This document shows, in pieces, positions 47,062 to 58,707 of a stretch of DNA of 64,000 nt. The DNA comes from Rhipidocladum racemiflorum. Its lineage: Eukaryota > Streptophyta > Magnoliopsida > Poales > Poaceae. Location: contig CM070576.1 in the NCBI GenBank assembly GCA_036346355.1, positions 51,507,712 to 51,571,711 of the forward strand, in the 5' to 3' direction. The position numbers and the translations under genes were made by a program. The notes under the pieces are model-generated. The model was not told where the DNA came from, ran no database searches, and saw nothing but the letters and a program-made list of their open reading frames with translations. The number at the start of each line of letters is the position of its first letter. The first letter of the stretch is position 1.

Positions 47062-47321
47062 TACTCCCTTTCGGTCATAAATAGTAGTCGATTTAGGATA
47101 CGCGCAATCAAACTTTTAAAACTTTAGTTATCGATATCTTTTTAAATATTAAGATTAGATGCATGAAAATCATACGTGTAGATTCGTCTTGAAACTTACT
47201 TTCATAATATTATAATTTTATTAGTTTTTAACATATATTACAATAAAAATTACTAGTTAAAGTTGAGTTTTAGGGATCTATCAATATTCAAAACGACTAC
47301 TATTTATTATCGGAGGGAGTA
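47062..47321. mobile_element. Stowaway (Tc1/mariner) MITE
   Basis: TA target at both ends. The inverted ends CTCCCTTTCGGTCATAAATA and CTCCCTCCGATAATAAATAG (right end reversed) are the classical Stowaway terminus. The interior has the usual ATATTAAGATTAGATGCATG-like block. Confidence 0.9.
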
Positions 47322-48375
47322 AGCGATATACCCACGGATGAAGTTTCTTTTAGCCTCACACTCATATAGTCTTCATCATTGGCCTAACACCAATTAAGAC
47401 CACCACGCTTTCACAGAACAAATCACCGCAAGCCAGTGGACATGCTAAACATACTTAGCAAGATCAAGCAGTAAAGTAAAAAAAAAAGATCAAAAACTTA
47501 ATATCCCCTTCCTTTAGAGCACTATCTGGCTAGTTGGGTGGCCCAACGGCTAAGTACACCATAACTAAAAATGTTGGTGTCGTCGTCGTCGCCACTGTCG
47601 TTCACAGGTTCTTCTCCTCTCTTCCTTATCTTCTCCCTTTGGTCGCCTAGCTTACCGATTATGCCCAAATCGCCGTGCTTGGTAGGGTGGCACCGAGCAT
47701 AGGTAGATTCCTGATCTATCTTTTAGAGCATTACAATAATGCACCACGATTGTTTAATCTGTAGATAATTACACCATGCAATGAAATGAATAAGTAATAA
47801 CCATGCAATGAAATGAATAACCTGGTTACCAAACATCTCTGGACACCTCGTGCTTTGACTTGAGAGATGCTAGGTGAGGAGACTTGAGAGCTGGAGCCAC
47901 TCGCTATCATTTGCAGCTCTTTGTTTCTCTGTCTGTCTTTCTTTTCTTTATTTTTTGCGAAAATTGTTATTGTTTCCAGCTGGTTTGCTTCAGCTGGGAA
48001 GCTTGGGATCTAAATGAAAATAAACGAAGGCGTCAGGTTGAAAAATGATTTGGCATGTACTGGGCCGGTATGTCACACCTGCTTACTAAACAGTGACAGT
48101 TTGTATTTTTGAAAGCTTATTAAGGTTTACTCTTAAGTCTGAACGAACTACAAAAAAACACGTCTAAAAAAGCGACGTAAAGCGGTATAAGAGCACAAAT
48201 CTTCAAATTTCGTAGCTTCTCATACATTGTTTTTTTAAAAAAAATCTACTTTCCAAAAATACTTTGAAAAATCACATGAATTTTTTTTTTTGGAAATCCA
48301 TCTAAAGTTTTTGACCAACAACACGGTGATGCAAAAACCATACAAAATTACTAAAAATATACGTCAGCACAATTA
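47322..48375. other. intergenic spacer between the tandem genes
   Basis: No gene. It includes a 27 bp near-tandem duplication (ACCATGCAATGAAATGAATAA) at about 47772-47821. Otherwise AT-rich and unassigned. Confidence 0.45.
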
Positions 48376-48697
48376 CTATAGCGTTGTGTTTGCAAAATTC
48401 AATAACGAAACTGTTGATCCAAACTGTGCATTCTGTTCATCTCATTGAAATCTCACTACCCACCAAATTTTATATATTTTGAACCTTTTCTCCTATTTAT
48501 TTTGTATTTGTCAAAATCCACGATCTAATTAGTTGTGGGGCGTCCAATGAAGCTGGTTTTTAAAAATACAAAATAAATAGGAAGAAAAGTTCAAAATATA
48601 TAAAATTTGGTGGGTAGTGAGATTTCAATGAGATGAACAGAATGCACAGTTTGGATCAACAGTTTCGTCTTTGAATTTTGCAAACACAGCGCTATAG
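48376..48697. repeat. long near-perfect hairpin (about 135 bp arms)
   Basis: CTATAGCG(T/C)TGTGTTTGCAA... to TATTTTGTATTT on the left is repeated in inverse on the right with very few mismatches. The arms are about 48376-48512 and 48562-48697, separated by a spacer of about 50 bp. The outer flank GTGCTATCGATAGCAC at 48710-48725 is itself palindromic. It is probably a MITE, but no target duplication was confirmed. Confidence 0.85.
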
Positions 48698-48725
48698 CAC
48701 GGAGGATCTGTGCTATCGATAGCAC

Positions 48726-49065
48726 ACTAGCAATCCTTATATATATATATCCACATCAGAAATCATTTTACCACACAGAAATTCATCACTTTCTTAGACT
48801 TGGCAAACTGCTTTTACAAATCTGATCTCCTTCCAAATACAATTATAAAAATAGCCCCAGTAGCTTCTTCCGAACCGCGGGACGGTGACATGACACGTGT
48901 TATCTATCAGCATTTTGTGATTGTGGCTATGGCTATTTTGATGATAGTATTTGGGAAAAGATAAGATTTTTTTTTTAAAAAAAAGTTTATGCTATAAAAG
49001 CGACGAGATCTCAAACGTCATCCAACTCGAAGGGGGAGACAAGGTAGAGTGAGGGCGAAGGCTGT
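48726..49065. promoter_or_regulatory. upstream region of vasculin-like gene B
   Basis: Contains TATATATATATCC at about 48738 and GCTATAAAAGCGACG at about 48991. The latter is a good TATA-box candidate, 75 bp before the leader sequence shared with gene A (49066). This upstream sequence does not match that of gene A, so the two promoters differ. Confidence 0.5.
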
Positions 49066-49769
49066 TGAAAGTCACAGTTTGCATAAGGTTTCTCGCCCTC
49101 CGGCAAGACGAACAAGTACACCACCACACACACAAACGCAGGCAGGCTTCTCCCACGGGAATTCACGAGCCCACCGGAGGCGCAAAAATTCCCAGAAAAC
49201 AAGAGTAAATCCCCTCCAGAAATCGGCTCGGCGCTCGCCGAACCCGTCCGAATCCCATAAATCCCCTAGAAATTTCCCCATCCCCTCTCCCATCGCCGCC
49301 GCCTTCGCAGATTTCCCCGCCGAGAAAATCGGGCTCCGCAGACAGAGTGGTCGTCGCGCGGCCCGCCGAGGCGCTCAATCTCGAGCGGGCACCTTCCCTT
49401 CCTGTTTTTTGATCAATCGCGTCGCGACGGCGTGATACGGATAGCGATTCGAGAGGAGGAGGAGGAGGGGAGCGATTCACCCCCCTCCAACCCAAGTCTT
49501 ATTTTTTTTGTGCGTGCGCTTGTGAGAGATTGTGTTGTGAGGAAGTTAGGGTTTGAGGGTTTGGTTGGAAGGCTAGGGTTTGGTGGCCTCGGCCGGCTGC
49601 CCCCCTAGAGGGGGTGGTGTGGATGCGCCGTTGAATTGTCGTGCGCCGGCACCGCCGTGAGTGATTCGTGACGAGGAGTGGGAAGTGGTGGGGTTGTTGC
49701 ATTGTTGTCCGGGACTGGATCGGTGGACGCCGCAGCAGCTTGTATAGATGGTGAGGGACGCTACGCGGC

Positions 49770-52700
49770 ATGGACCGAGGTGAGCCCTCGTTGAAGCCGG
49801 AATGGTTGGTGCGGGGGGCCGGCACAGTCGCCGCTACGAACCCCCGACCTGGAACTTCGCCCCGTGCAGGTCAGCTTGCTTTCCTTGTCAGCTTTCTGTT
49901 TCATGGCATGTAATGTGTAGCAGCCTAGCGCTGTTGATAGGATGACTGTTGGATTGATTGTTATTGTGGTGAGAAGTCACACTGGATATGTTTCTGGTGG
50001 CATTCGACAGTGTTTCGGCGTGTTATCACATCAGAGAGTTATTTACGCTGAATAGTGGTTTTTCATTTAGGCATGGTCGAAGTTAGGGCAGTTCTGGTGA
50101 GGACTTTGCTGCTTTCATATTCACTGTTGACCTTATAAGAACAACCATTCTTCATATGTGCCATTATTTCTTTGCTTGTGATTAAGGGCAATGCCTGTAC
50201 TGTGAAATGCTTTATTTAATATGTCGCATGAAACCTAGAGCAGCTGTGATACGCTGTGTTATAAATTAAAAGTCATTGTGGGAAATGGTAACTGTCTAGG
50301 AATCCTGTTAGTAAGACATTGCTTTAAATATCAGCCTCGCGTTGGTGCTTGTTAAACCAATGTTTTTCAGTTTGTATAACAATTTAAATGCACCGTTGAT
50401 TTATAGATTCTTGTATAGCGAAATAATTTTTTTTGAGTTATTGGGGCCTTGTGCTGTTGATGACTAAGAGTATCAGTTGTATGGGGACGTTTATTTGTTG
50501 TTGTCGGTTAGCCTTGTTGCTATAATGCTTTGGCAATCTATGTGGCACCACATGATTTCTCTGCTTTGGCAGGATTAGAGAGAGCCTCCTATTAGGCAAG
50601 ATGCATAATTCATATAGTGGGACTAATTCTGATACCTCTCGTTGCTGCAGGTCTTTGTTATATGCCTTCTAATGTACTTTAAATAGTTAAATTCTGCTGA
50701 TTAAAAAAGATTATTAGTTTCATGCTAAAACTACATGTGCAAAAAAAAGATTTTTATGAATGTAAAGAATCGTCAAGTTGTCATGCATGTTCTTATTTTC
50801 TGATGGTTCTGGTGGAGGGGAATGGTTAATAGTGTGAATTCATCTGTCATAAAATTGGGAAATGTTATTATTTTAAAGAAGATGATAAAAATAACTCTTA
50901 AGAACACGCTTGAAAGTCAACCGCCACCAACATAAATCACATATCTCTAGAGCCTTAAGTACAAACCTCTGGAATCAGAATGCCCCTTTCTATATCAAAC
51001 ATAGACACTAAGTGATACCAGTAGGTTCAAAAGGGGATAGGCAAAACATATTTAGCAACAGATAATCTTTTTACCCCTTGATACAAAGGAACATGCATGT
51101 CCATGTAGCTTGCTCAGTCATCGAATAGGGTAATTGTCCAATGTACGGGTAGGGGTAAAGCTGTAGAAGGCTAGAAGCAAGGATATGTAATTTAGAAGAA
51201 AATGAGATCTGGCCTTTCTAACCATAATACCAAGTTTTGACTGGCAGATGAACATACATAAATTAAGCAAACGGTGACCAAAGAAAAATGATTAAGTCAA
51301 TACTCAATAAATGAGTAGCCAAACTTACTCACCACCAGGTCATATATCCACAATCTTATCGCATGCAATTATTCAAATGCTAAAATCAAGAATTCACGAC
51401 CAGGCCATCATTTCACACTATGGACTTGGGCTTGGAGGGACATAGTCATAGTTACCGGATTCGCTCTGAACCGCCACAAATTGCGAACCGGATTCATCAA
51501 ACCCGAACCGGTTTAGTGTACGGGGTTCATGTTTGCAGTGGAAATTGGAAGAAAAGGCGCCGAACCGCGAACCCGAATTCCGTGCCACGACTTGGACAAA
51601 CCACGTTTCTGGTAACTATGGACATAGTGAGGCTGAATCTTGGAACTCCGCTTGGAGGAGAGACATTGGAAGGAAACCGTGTGACTGGATTTGTCCTGCA
51701 TCATGGACACATGGGATCCAAGGTTCATTGGCGCAAGTCGATGACTCAGCAGCGTATGGGCAGAGGGGAGTGCATGCCCTTTCGGATGCAATAGCTTGTT
51801 GGAGACAATTTTTGAACTTCTCTTTTGTGCTGATGTGTTCAATAAAATCACTTTTTATTGCTTCTTGCAACTTGGCTATTGTTGGGCACCCATCGTACGA
51901 GCATGATATTATATGCAGCTGCTACTGATTTTTTTTCAGTACTATTGCTTTAGTGCTTGTGAAATTTGTTCTTCTTGCACTTCTTAATGATCTTATGTAT
52001 TCTCCAGGTATGCCATTATTAATTACCAAGTATTGTTGTTTTATGCCTTTTCTGATTGGTTTGTGTCATTGCTGCATGCTTTATCTGAGCATTTATTTTC
52101 ATGTGCTTGAATTGGCTGTTAGCGATATTACTTTCCAGCTTGCAAACTTACTGTATTTTGTGCTAAGAAGCGGTTGCTTGGATTCTTTAGATGATCAAGT
52201 CAGGACTGCTTCATCAAGAAACCGATCATCAGGCCGTGACCGTGAACGGAGCTCCCAACAGTCCTCATCCCGTGGGGGTTCAGGCTCAAGTGGGTCTAGA
52301 CGGCATGACCAGGATGGTACAGGGAAGTCAAGAGGCTATGCCAGTTTTGGAAGGAGCAACAGGGACAGGGAGTGTGAAAAGGTCTGTGATATCCATGATT
52401 GGGAGGGTAGGTTGTGCCCACCAGATGATCCCTTGCGCGATGGCTTCAAGTCATTTAGCTCATGCAGATCTGAAAGGGATAGGCATAATCATACTCTTTC
52501 GAAGGTGGACACATGGAATCGGGCTGTAGGAGTAAGTTTAAAGAATGGTAGTCTATCTAGAAAGGATGCTGGTGGCATCTCCTTTGAGCAAGAATTCCCA
52601 CACCTTGGTTCTGAGGACAAGAATGAGAAGCAAGACGTAGGTAGAGTTCCATCCCCTGGAATTACCACCCCAATTCAGAGCATACCATTAGTTACTGTAT

Positions 52701-55590
52701 CTGATGGCTGGAATTCAGTGCTAGCAGAAGTCCCTATACTTGGTGAACCAGGCAATAACGCTGTTTCCTCTTCTTTATCACTTGGTGGTTCCAGTAAGCA
52801 GCTGGAAGTGTCAAGCTACGGGACTGCATTAAGCATGGCTGAAACAGTAATGCAAGCACCATTAAAAATTTCCACTGCACCCCAGGTAGTTTAATGAATG
52901 TGTTATTTGTGTTTTCCTCTTTGACATTTTGATTCCATTCACTTGATTTAATTTGTGCTTTGTATGCATTCTCTTTTCTTACCCATTTATTGATTGATGC
53001 TCAGAGGATTGAAGAAATAACTATGAGGCAGAGCATTCTAAGACCTCTGACACCTTCATCTAACAAAATTTCTGTGAGTACCTTATATATTGCCTTTGTT
53101 GCGAGATTAATACTTTTGCTGTTGTTGCTTGTGTCTTGTACGATTATCATGGATGTGTTTACATTTTAGAATCTCTCTTCCGTCTTGTTTGGTAAGTAGT
53201 TTGTCCTTTGAAAGACAGCAAGAACGTTACAAATATAATTTATTCAACTTTCTTGTTGTCTTTTGCAATCAGATAGTTCAGTTACAAGCAAAGAATTCTT
53301 GATCCTTAAACATCTTATCTTTAAACACTTTATTTGTTCCGTAAATAACACTTTATTTGAATTCGATTGCAATTAGTAGATGAGTCACATCATTTTTGCC
53401 TGTACAACAAGAATATCTGCTTGTGTAAGCAACCTCTAAATTGTTTGATCCTATTGTATGTTTTATGCTGTCAGTGATCATATTCAAAATAGTAAAATTG
53501 GGCTATAGTTTGGTTCAACTGCCTGATGTTTTATGCATACCGCAAGTATCCCCGAACAAGATGTTGGTAGTTATCTGAGCATTGCTTGTGGCTGTGCTGT
53601 CTTCATATTAAAATCATTTATGCTATTGCGATGCATAACAATTTTCTGAGTACTGCCTAGCTGGCTGGTTGGTAGTCTGTACGTAGTACGTACATGTTGG
53701 GGATTGGAACATTTGCATTTTTCTGTTTTAAAAATCTGAAATCCCGAATATCTTCCTGGTTCCCACATCTGTTATTTAACTTTGCAGTTTGTACCTGAAC
53801 TAATTTACAAGGAATGTGGTTCATAAGTCACCCAGAATATATTCGGCTCCTGTGTTTTTTACTTAAAAATATATTCCCTCTCCTCACCTAGATGCAGATC
53901 TTTTTGAACTTAGTGAATCTTCTACTTTATTTTTGTTTCACTTATTTATGGAGTGGTGTTCTCTGGTGCTGAATTGGTGACATTTTGGTTTGCGCTAATT
54001 CATTCAGAAACTTTACAGGTATCAAGTTCTTCGGATAAGTTAAAAATCAAAGGTGCAAGAGCTGGAGATTCTAATGGTCCCATCAAGGTTGCACCACAAC
54101 TGTCAGTACAGCCTTCTAGCAGCTCTGTTCATACTCCAGTCAAAACTGAGCTTGTAAAGCCATCTCAATCAGGAAACCTTCAAGTCCTGAGCCGCGAGCA
54201 GAATGGTATTGCAAATACTGCCAAAGACTGTACTAGCAATCCTGTGAGCCCTGTTCTAGGTCGATCTTCAGTGGAACCGCTGAAAAAGCCTATTGGCAAC
54301 CAAAAGTTTAAGGCTGTCACTAATGGTCTCCCTATGCATCTACGACAATGTTCATTTGGTGAGAGGAAAGCAAGTGCAAAAGACAAGCACAAATTCTTTG
54401 ATATGCTGCGGAGCAAGTCTTTAAATGGTTCAGGCACTGCTAGTGAGTCTTCATCTAGCTTGATTGATGAGCAGCAGAACTCTTGTCTTGATTTGTCCTT
54501 GTTTAATTCTGGAACCAAATGTATCGAAAATGGGAGTAGTTCCTGTGATGAAGCAAATTCTTGTGAGGGATCTCAGCAACACCTCTCTGACAATGATGAA
54601 ATCAATCGACATTTGGAACCTCCTGATGTTTTAGATGAGGGGTTGCAGAGGATTCTAGCTGACAGCAGGGATGCCAACACCTCGTCAGAACTTGCTGGCA
54701 CAGAAGATGTATCTATGAAGCCCCAGCCAGGCAAGGCTGAAGCCACTCTGTCCATCATACCCACAGATATAAACGATGGTTCAGCAAGTTCCAACTCTGA
54801 TGACGACGAAGCCAATTTGTCATTTGAGCCCATTGGAGGAGGGGGAGAGGAACCCTATCCTGCTCAAGAAAAACCTAGTCCGGAAGAACTGGCTTTCCTG
54901 ATATCTCTTGGTTGGAAAGAGGACGAAATAGTTCCACCTCTGAAACAGGAAGAGATTGCCGATTGTGTAAGTTTTTGTTGTCTTCCTTATTCCAGTGAAT
55001 CAAAATTATGTGGCTTTCTACACAATTTACATGTTTAGGGGTTTAAATTATTTATAAATTTCACTTGTCTCCATTAGCCACTCGTACCTTTAGCTGGGCC
55101 CCATTCATTCAGTTTTATCAATAACAGGTCCCAAAACTTCCATTTCGGCCTCAATTTGTTCTCTCCGACTGGTTTGATGATGTGGCTTGCCATGTCAGCA
55201 AGATGTATTGATGATGTGGCTTGCCATGTAAGATGAATTGGGTGCCATCATCATTGTACTGCTGACAAGGCATCCTAGATCACCAAATGCTCTAGGTGAT
55301 TTAACAAAAGGTTCTCAATTGAAGTGGAAATGGAAGTGCAGGGACTGTTGACAAAATTGTAAGAATGGGGGGCCCAAATGAAGTTTCGGTACCTGTGAAG
55401 TTTACTCCATATTGATATCGTCATACTCGGCAGTGGACATCATTTAAGTGTTCTGGCAATATACGTTAGAAATGCAGTGGTAAAATTTTACCATGTTTCC
55501 CCACCATTTTGTTGTGACATAAACCCCACTATTTTGTAGTTAAGGCACAATGTGAGGCTGCAGCAGAAGCTTGCGGAATGCAAAGGGTAA
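49770..55590 (+). CDS. vasculin-like (GPBP1-related) nuclear protein, copy B, 5 exons
   Basis: Exons are 49770-49869, 52191-52885, 53005-53073, 54019-54966 and 55540-55590, giving 620 aa. Exons 2, 3 and 5 are exactly the same length as in copy A, and all junctions are GT..AG and in frame. The protein keeps the MDRGEPSLKPEWLVRGAG start, the Ser/Arg-rich part, FEQEFPHLG, GERKASAKDKHKFFDMLRSK, AFLISLGW and the terminal LQQKL tail. Differences from A are mostly substitutions in the low-complexity parts, with one small net indel in exon 4. Exon 3 can only start after GCTCAG at 53004 here, which settles the ambiguous acceptor in copy A. Function is inferred only, as for copy A. Intact frames in both copies suggest that both are retained. 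Confidence 0.75.
51026..51791 (-). other. intronic segment inverted relative to gene A
   Basis: Reverse complement matches gene A 39933-40376: the same order of GGCATGCACTCC, TGTGAAATGATG, ATAAGATTGTGGA, GCTTAATTTATGTAT and TTGCTAAATATGTTTT blocks appears on the other strand. Left of the segment both copies read (A)TGATACC(A/T)GTAG and right of it both read TAGCTTGTTGGAGAC, which pins both breakpoints. Confidence 0.85.
51447..51620. mobile_element. hAT MITE inside the inverted intron segment
   Basis: Perfect 8 bp duplication GACATAGT at 51439-51446 and 51621-51628. Ends are CATAGTTACCGGATTCG and, reversed, CATAGTTACCAGAAACG. 174 bp. The interior has CGAACC(C)G repeats. Confidence 0.88.
53074..54018 (+). 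other. intron 3 of vasculin-like gene B
   Basis: 945 bp, GTGAGT ... TTTACAG. Conserved blocks with intron 3 of gene A remain at both ends. A GTACGTAGTACGTAC palindrome-like patch sits near 53680. Confidence 0.65.
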
Positions 55591-56210
55591 TGAGAGAATT
55601 CATCAAACAACATTACTATGAGAGGATTCATCAAGCAACATTACTGGTGTCGTCACCGCGCTGAGAACATGTGGACGTGAAGCTGTATCATTGCAAGTTT
55701 CAGTACCTACCCCAGCTGTCTGGGATGACTGTCTAGCTTAACAAATCGAGTTTTTTTTTTCCATTAGTGCTTCAGCATTGTGGGGAGACTTCATGAGTAG
55801 AGCTGACATTTTTCCCTGCTGAAAAGAGGTTTTAAGGTTTTCTTCCTCATTTTCCCAGAAGGATTATCAAACGAAAGCTTGTCTGGTGTTGGGAGGCGCA
55901 TAGGTGTGCGTTGCTCTGAAAGAATAGGTTGTCTTATTTTTTACTTGTCATGGCTTATCCTTGTTTCAGAGAAGAAAGGAAAGAATAGTGGGTCTTAACA
56001 TGAAAAAGTGCATAGGATTATCTTATCTCAAATTTTGCACGACTTTACTTTCGTATCTTCTAATGTTTTTTTTTTTTTCCTTTTTAATTGTGGTGCTCAG
56101 TTGCCCATCCCATCGGCTCTGTTAAGCGTGATCGGGAAGGTATGCCCAGGATTTTGTCGAGCAACATAAACGCCGAATGTGATAGAAATTCGTCTTAAAT
56201 AAAACTGGCC
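55591..56210 (+). other. 3' UTR and downstream region of gene B
   Basis: Matches 44678-45250 in several blocks and ends near the shared AAATTCGTCTTAAAT. This marks the right limit of the duplicated unit. Confidence 0.55.
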
Positions 56211-57266
56211 ATGGATCCCCTAGGTAAATTTGTCTTTGACTTGCTCTTTGATCATCTCGCCCTGTACACTCGAGAGAAGCCAAAGCGAATGTTATGACAT
56301 TAGAAGATTTCAGGCTGTAATAATCGGTGCCCTTGTTAAACTCTCATGTATTTCAGGCTGTAATAATCTGCCGCAATGGTTTAGTATCAGGGCATTTTCA
56401 TATTTCCGACACCCTAGTGCTTTCCGGTTGGGACCGTCCACCATTTAATCAGAGAGCTCCTACGCATTGCTTTCAGGACCCCCCCAGAAATAATTGCGTC
56501 TTCTCAATGACAGTTCTTGTTATTCTGTAGTATGTCATAAGGTTCTATGATGACTTGGAGCCTTACATCATATGTTGGGCACCTGCCAACCATGTCTCCA
56601 TCCAGCAAAATGGACGGCAGTGATCTACCGAACAGATGCTTTGGGCCATTCATCACGAAAATGATCAGGATGATGTACTTTGTTGGTAAAATGTAGCTTT
56701 CTCACCTGCACCCATTGACGACTCAGAGAGTAGCAAGCAGATCGGATGGCTCACCGAACAACTATATGCCTCGTCAGAATAGCTCATTTACTAAACTTAA
56801 TAAAGAGCACAGATTTTTAATGTCTTTTAGGATTGGTGCGTATGCGCACGACCGTATTAACTGGAGCAGAAGTACCTCTGCAACCACAAGGCTGGCTAGA
56901 GACCCAGGGCCTCTAGTATTGTAGCCTTGTAGGTACATATACACCTGAAGAGAATAGGAGGAAATTGTATGATCATTGATAAACTAGGTGTACCTAATTA
57001 CACACAAACGAGAGAGATCCTTATCAGAATTACTTGCAAGGGAAACAAGCTCAGCTAGGCCACTGCTGCTGTTGGAGGAGAACACGGACAGGGGCCATTT
57101 AATCTAATTCCAAATGGACCGGCCGGTTGCTCACCAACTCAGGCGTTATCTATATGTTGCCCACCTGGCTCCCCTGTACATCTTTTTTCAGAAGTCAAAT
57201 AATACCAGACTTTAGTAGACCCGTGCATAAAATCCATATGAATCTAAACATGAATATAGAAGCAAA
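56211..57266. other. intergenic, nothing recognised
   Basis: Small ORFs below 75 aa without motifs. A near-direct repeat of TTTCAGGCTGTAATAATC occurs at about 56309 and 56354. Confidence 0.4.
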
Positions 57267-57567
57267 CACTACTATAGAATGGTACAATACTATCACCTCA
57301 TCTGCGTCAGTTCCCAACTTTTCATGAAAAAATGATTGTGATAGACAATTAGGGTAATTAGCGGGGAATCATAGCACATCACAATCGATTCTGATGTAGG
57401 AACCGATTGTGATATGCACGCACATCACAATCGGTTCTTATGTAAGAACCGATTGTGATGTGTCTCGCTAGGTTTTATATACCCTCGGTCTGAACTCTCC
57501 TCAGTTGTTGTTCTAGAGGAAAAAAACCGTTGCCACCCAAAAAAAACACGACATACTATGCTTAAAA

Positions 57568-57980
57568 CTAAGACTTGGGTGGGAAAATATGAAATTCTTG
57601 AGGATGGATGTTAAGAGAGTAAGTTAAAGCCCTAATTTGAGAAGATTTCCTCCTTATTTTCTCTCATTTGTGGTTTTCTTTAAAAGGTGAGCATTCCTTC
57701 AAATTCCTTCAATTTTGCACTAGAAAATTCGATTTTGATTTGATGAATGTGTTACATGTCATTAGTGTTATGGTTGAAATCAATACTTGTGTGAGAAATT
57801 ATGAAATCCCCAAGGATGGGTGTTAAGAGGGTAAAGTTGAACCCTTAGCTTGAAGTGATTTACCCGCAAATTTTCCTCATTTGTGGTTTGCTTCAAAAAG
57901 TGAGCATCCCTTCAAATCCATTCAATTTTGCACTAGAAATTAAATTCGATTTTGATTTGATGACTGTGTTACATGTCATT
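57568..57980. repeat. direct duplication, period about 205 bp, within the CACTA element
   Basis: Both units include GAGAAGATTT/GAAGTGATTT, CTCATTTGTGGTTT, GTGAGCATTCCTTCAAAT and TGTTACATGTCATTA in the same order. Confidence 0.75.
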
Positions 57981-58129
57981 ATCATTGCTATAATTAATAT
58001 GATCAATGTTAGAGTTTATGTTGTGTAACCTACGTCTCTCGTTCAAGGGTGCTTGTTTACAAATATGTTGAAATAGCATATTTATAAATAAGCAGTATCA
58101 AATTGTTCATATTTTTTTTGGACAGTTCG

Positions 58130-58335
58130 AGGATATGTGATTCAGATAAGTTCCTAATGAAGCTGTTGTACAACTCCGGAGAAAGTTTCAACAGAATCTC
58201 TGTGGTGTTCTCCGGATACACACCGTCTTGACTTGTTGTCGAGATGTGTATTTAGAGAACAGCCGGGAGATACTGATGAAATTTTCTCTGGAATTGTACA
58301 TCTTAGGAACTTGCGAATCACATATCCTCGAATGG
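58130..58335. repeat. imperfect inverted repeat, arms about 80 bp, within the CACTA element
   Basis: TTCGAGGATATGTGATTC at about 58128 is mirrored by GAATCACATATCCTCGAA at about 58315. Between them AGTTCCTAA, GTACAA(C/T)TCC and GAGAAA(G/A)TTTCA pair in order. Confidence 0.8.
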
Positions 58336-58707
58336 GGTTAGGACTTGACCTAATTAGAGACATCGTTGGTACGTATTTAGTTGGCCAATAGATAGACGTT
58401 TCTTTAAGATCATTCAATTCCTTAATTTTGTTAATATTTTCATCCTTATTTTCTTTTCATTGAAGTCAAAAGAATTGCAAACTTAATTACTGCAGTAAGT
58501 ATTTCGATATCATTGTTGATGTTTTAAAATGTCTCATAACTAGGGAATTGAAAGCCCTTAACTAAGGACAAAGGTATCGGGGATAAAATTATATATATTG
58601 GAACTCGTACTCTATTTTGCAAAGGTAATTAAATAATATCTCAGTATTTGAAATAGCTAGCATAGCTTAAGTTTTTTCTTAATTTATTGTTTGTGGTTTT
58701 ATTGTAG

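Larger units (their letters stand above)
49870..52190 (+). other. intron 1 of vasculin-like gene B
   Basis: 2321 bp, GTCAGC ... CTTTAG. About 0.76 kb longer than in gene A. It contains the inverted segment 51026-51791 and, within it, the hAT MITE at 51447-51620. Confidence 0.75.

Noticed and set aside
52960..53169. 69 aa ORF reading through exon 3 of gene B
   Set aside because: It is intron sequence fused in frame to the 69 bp exon 3; splice sites define the real exon as 53005-53073.
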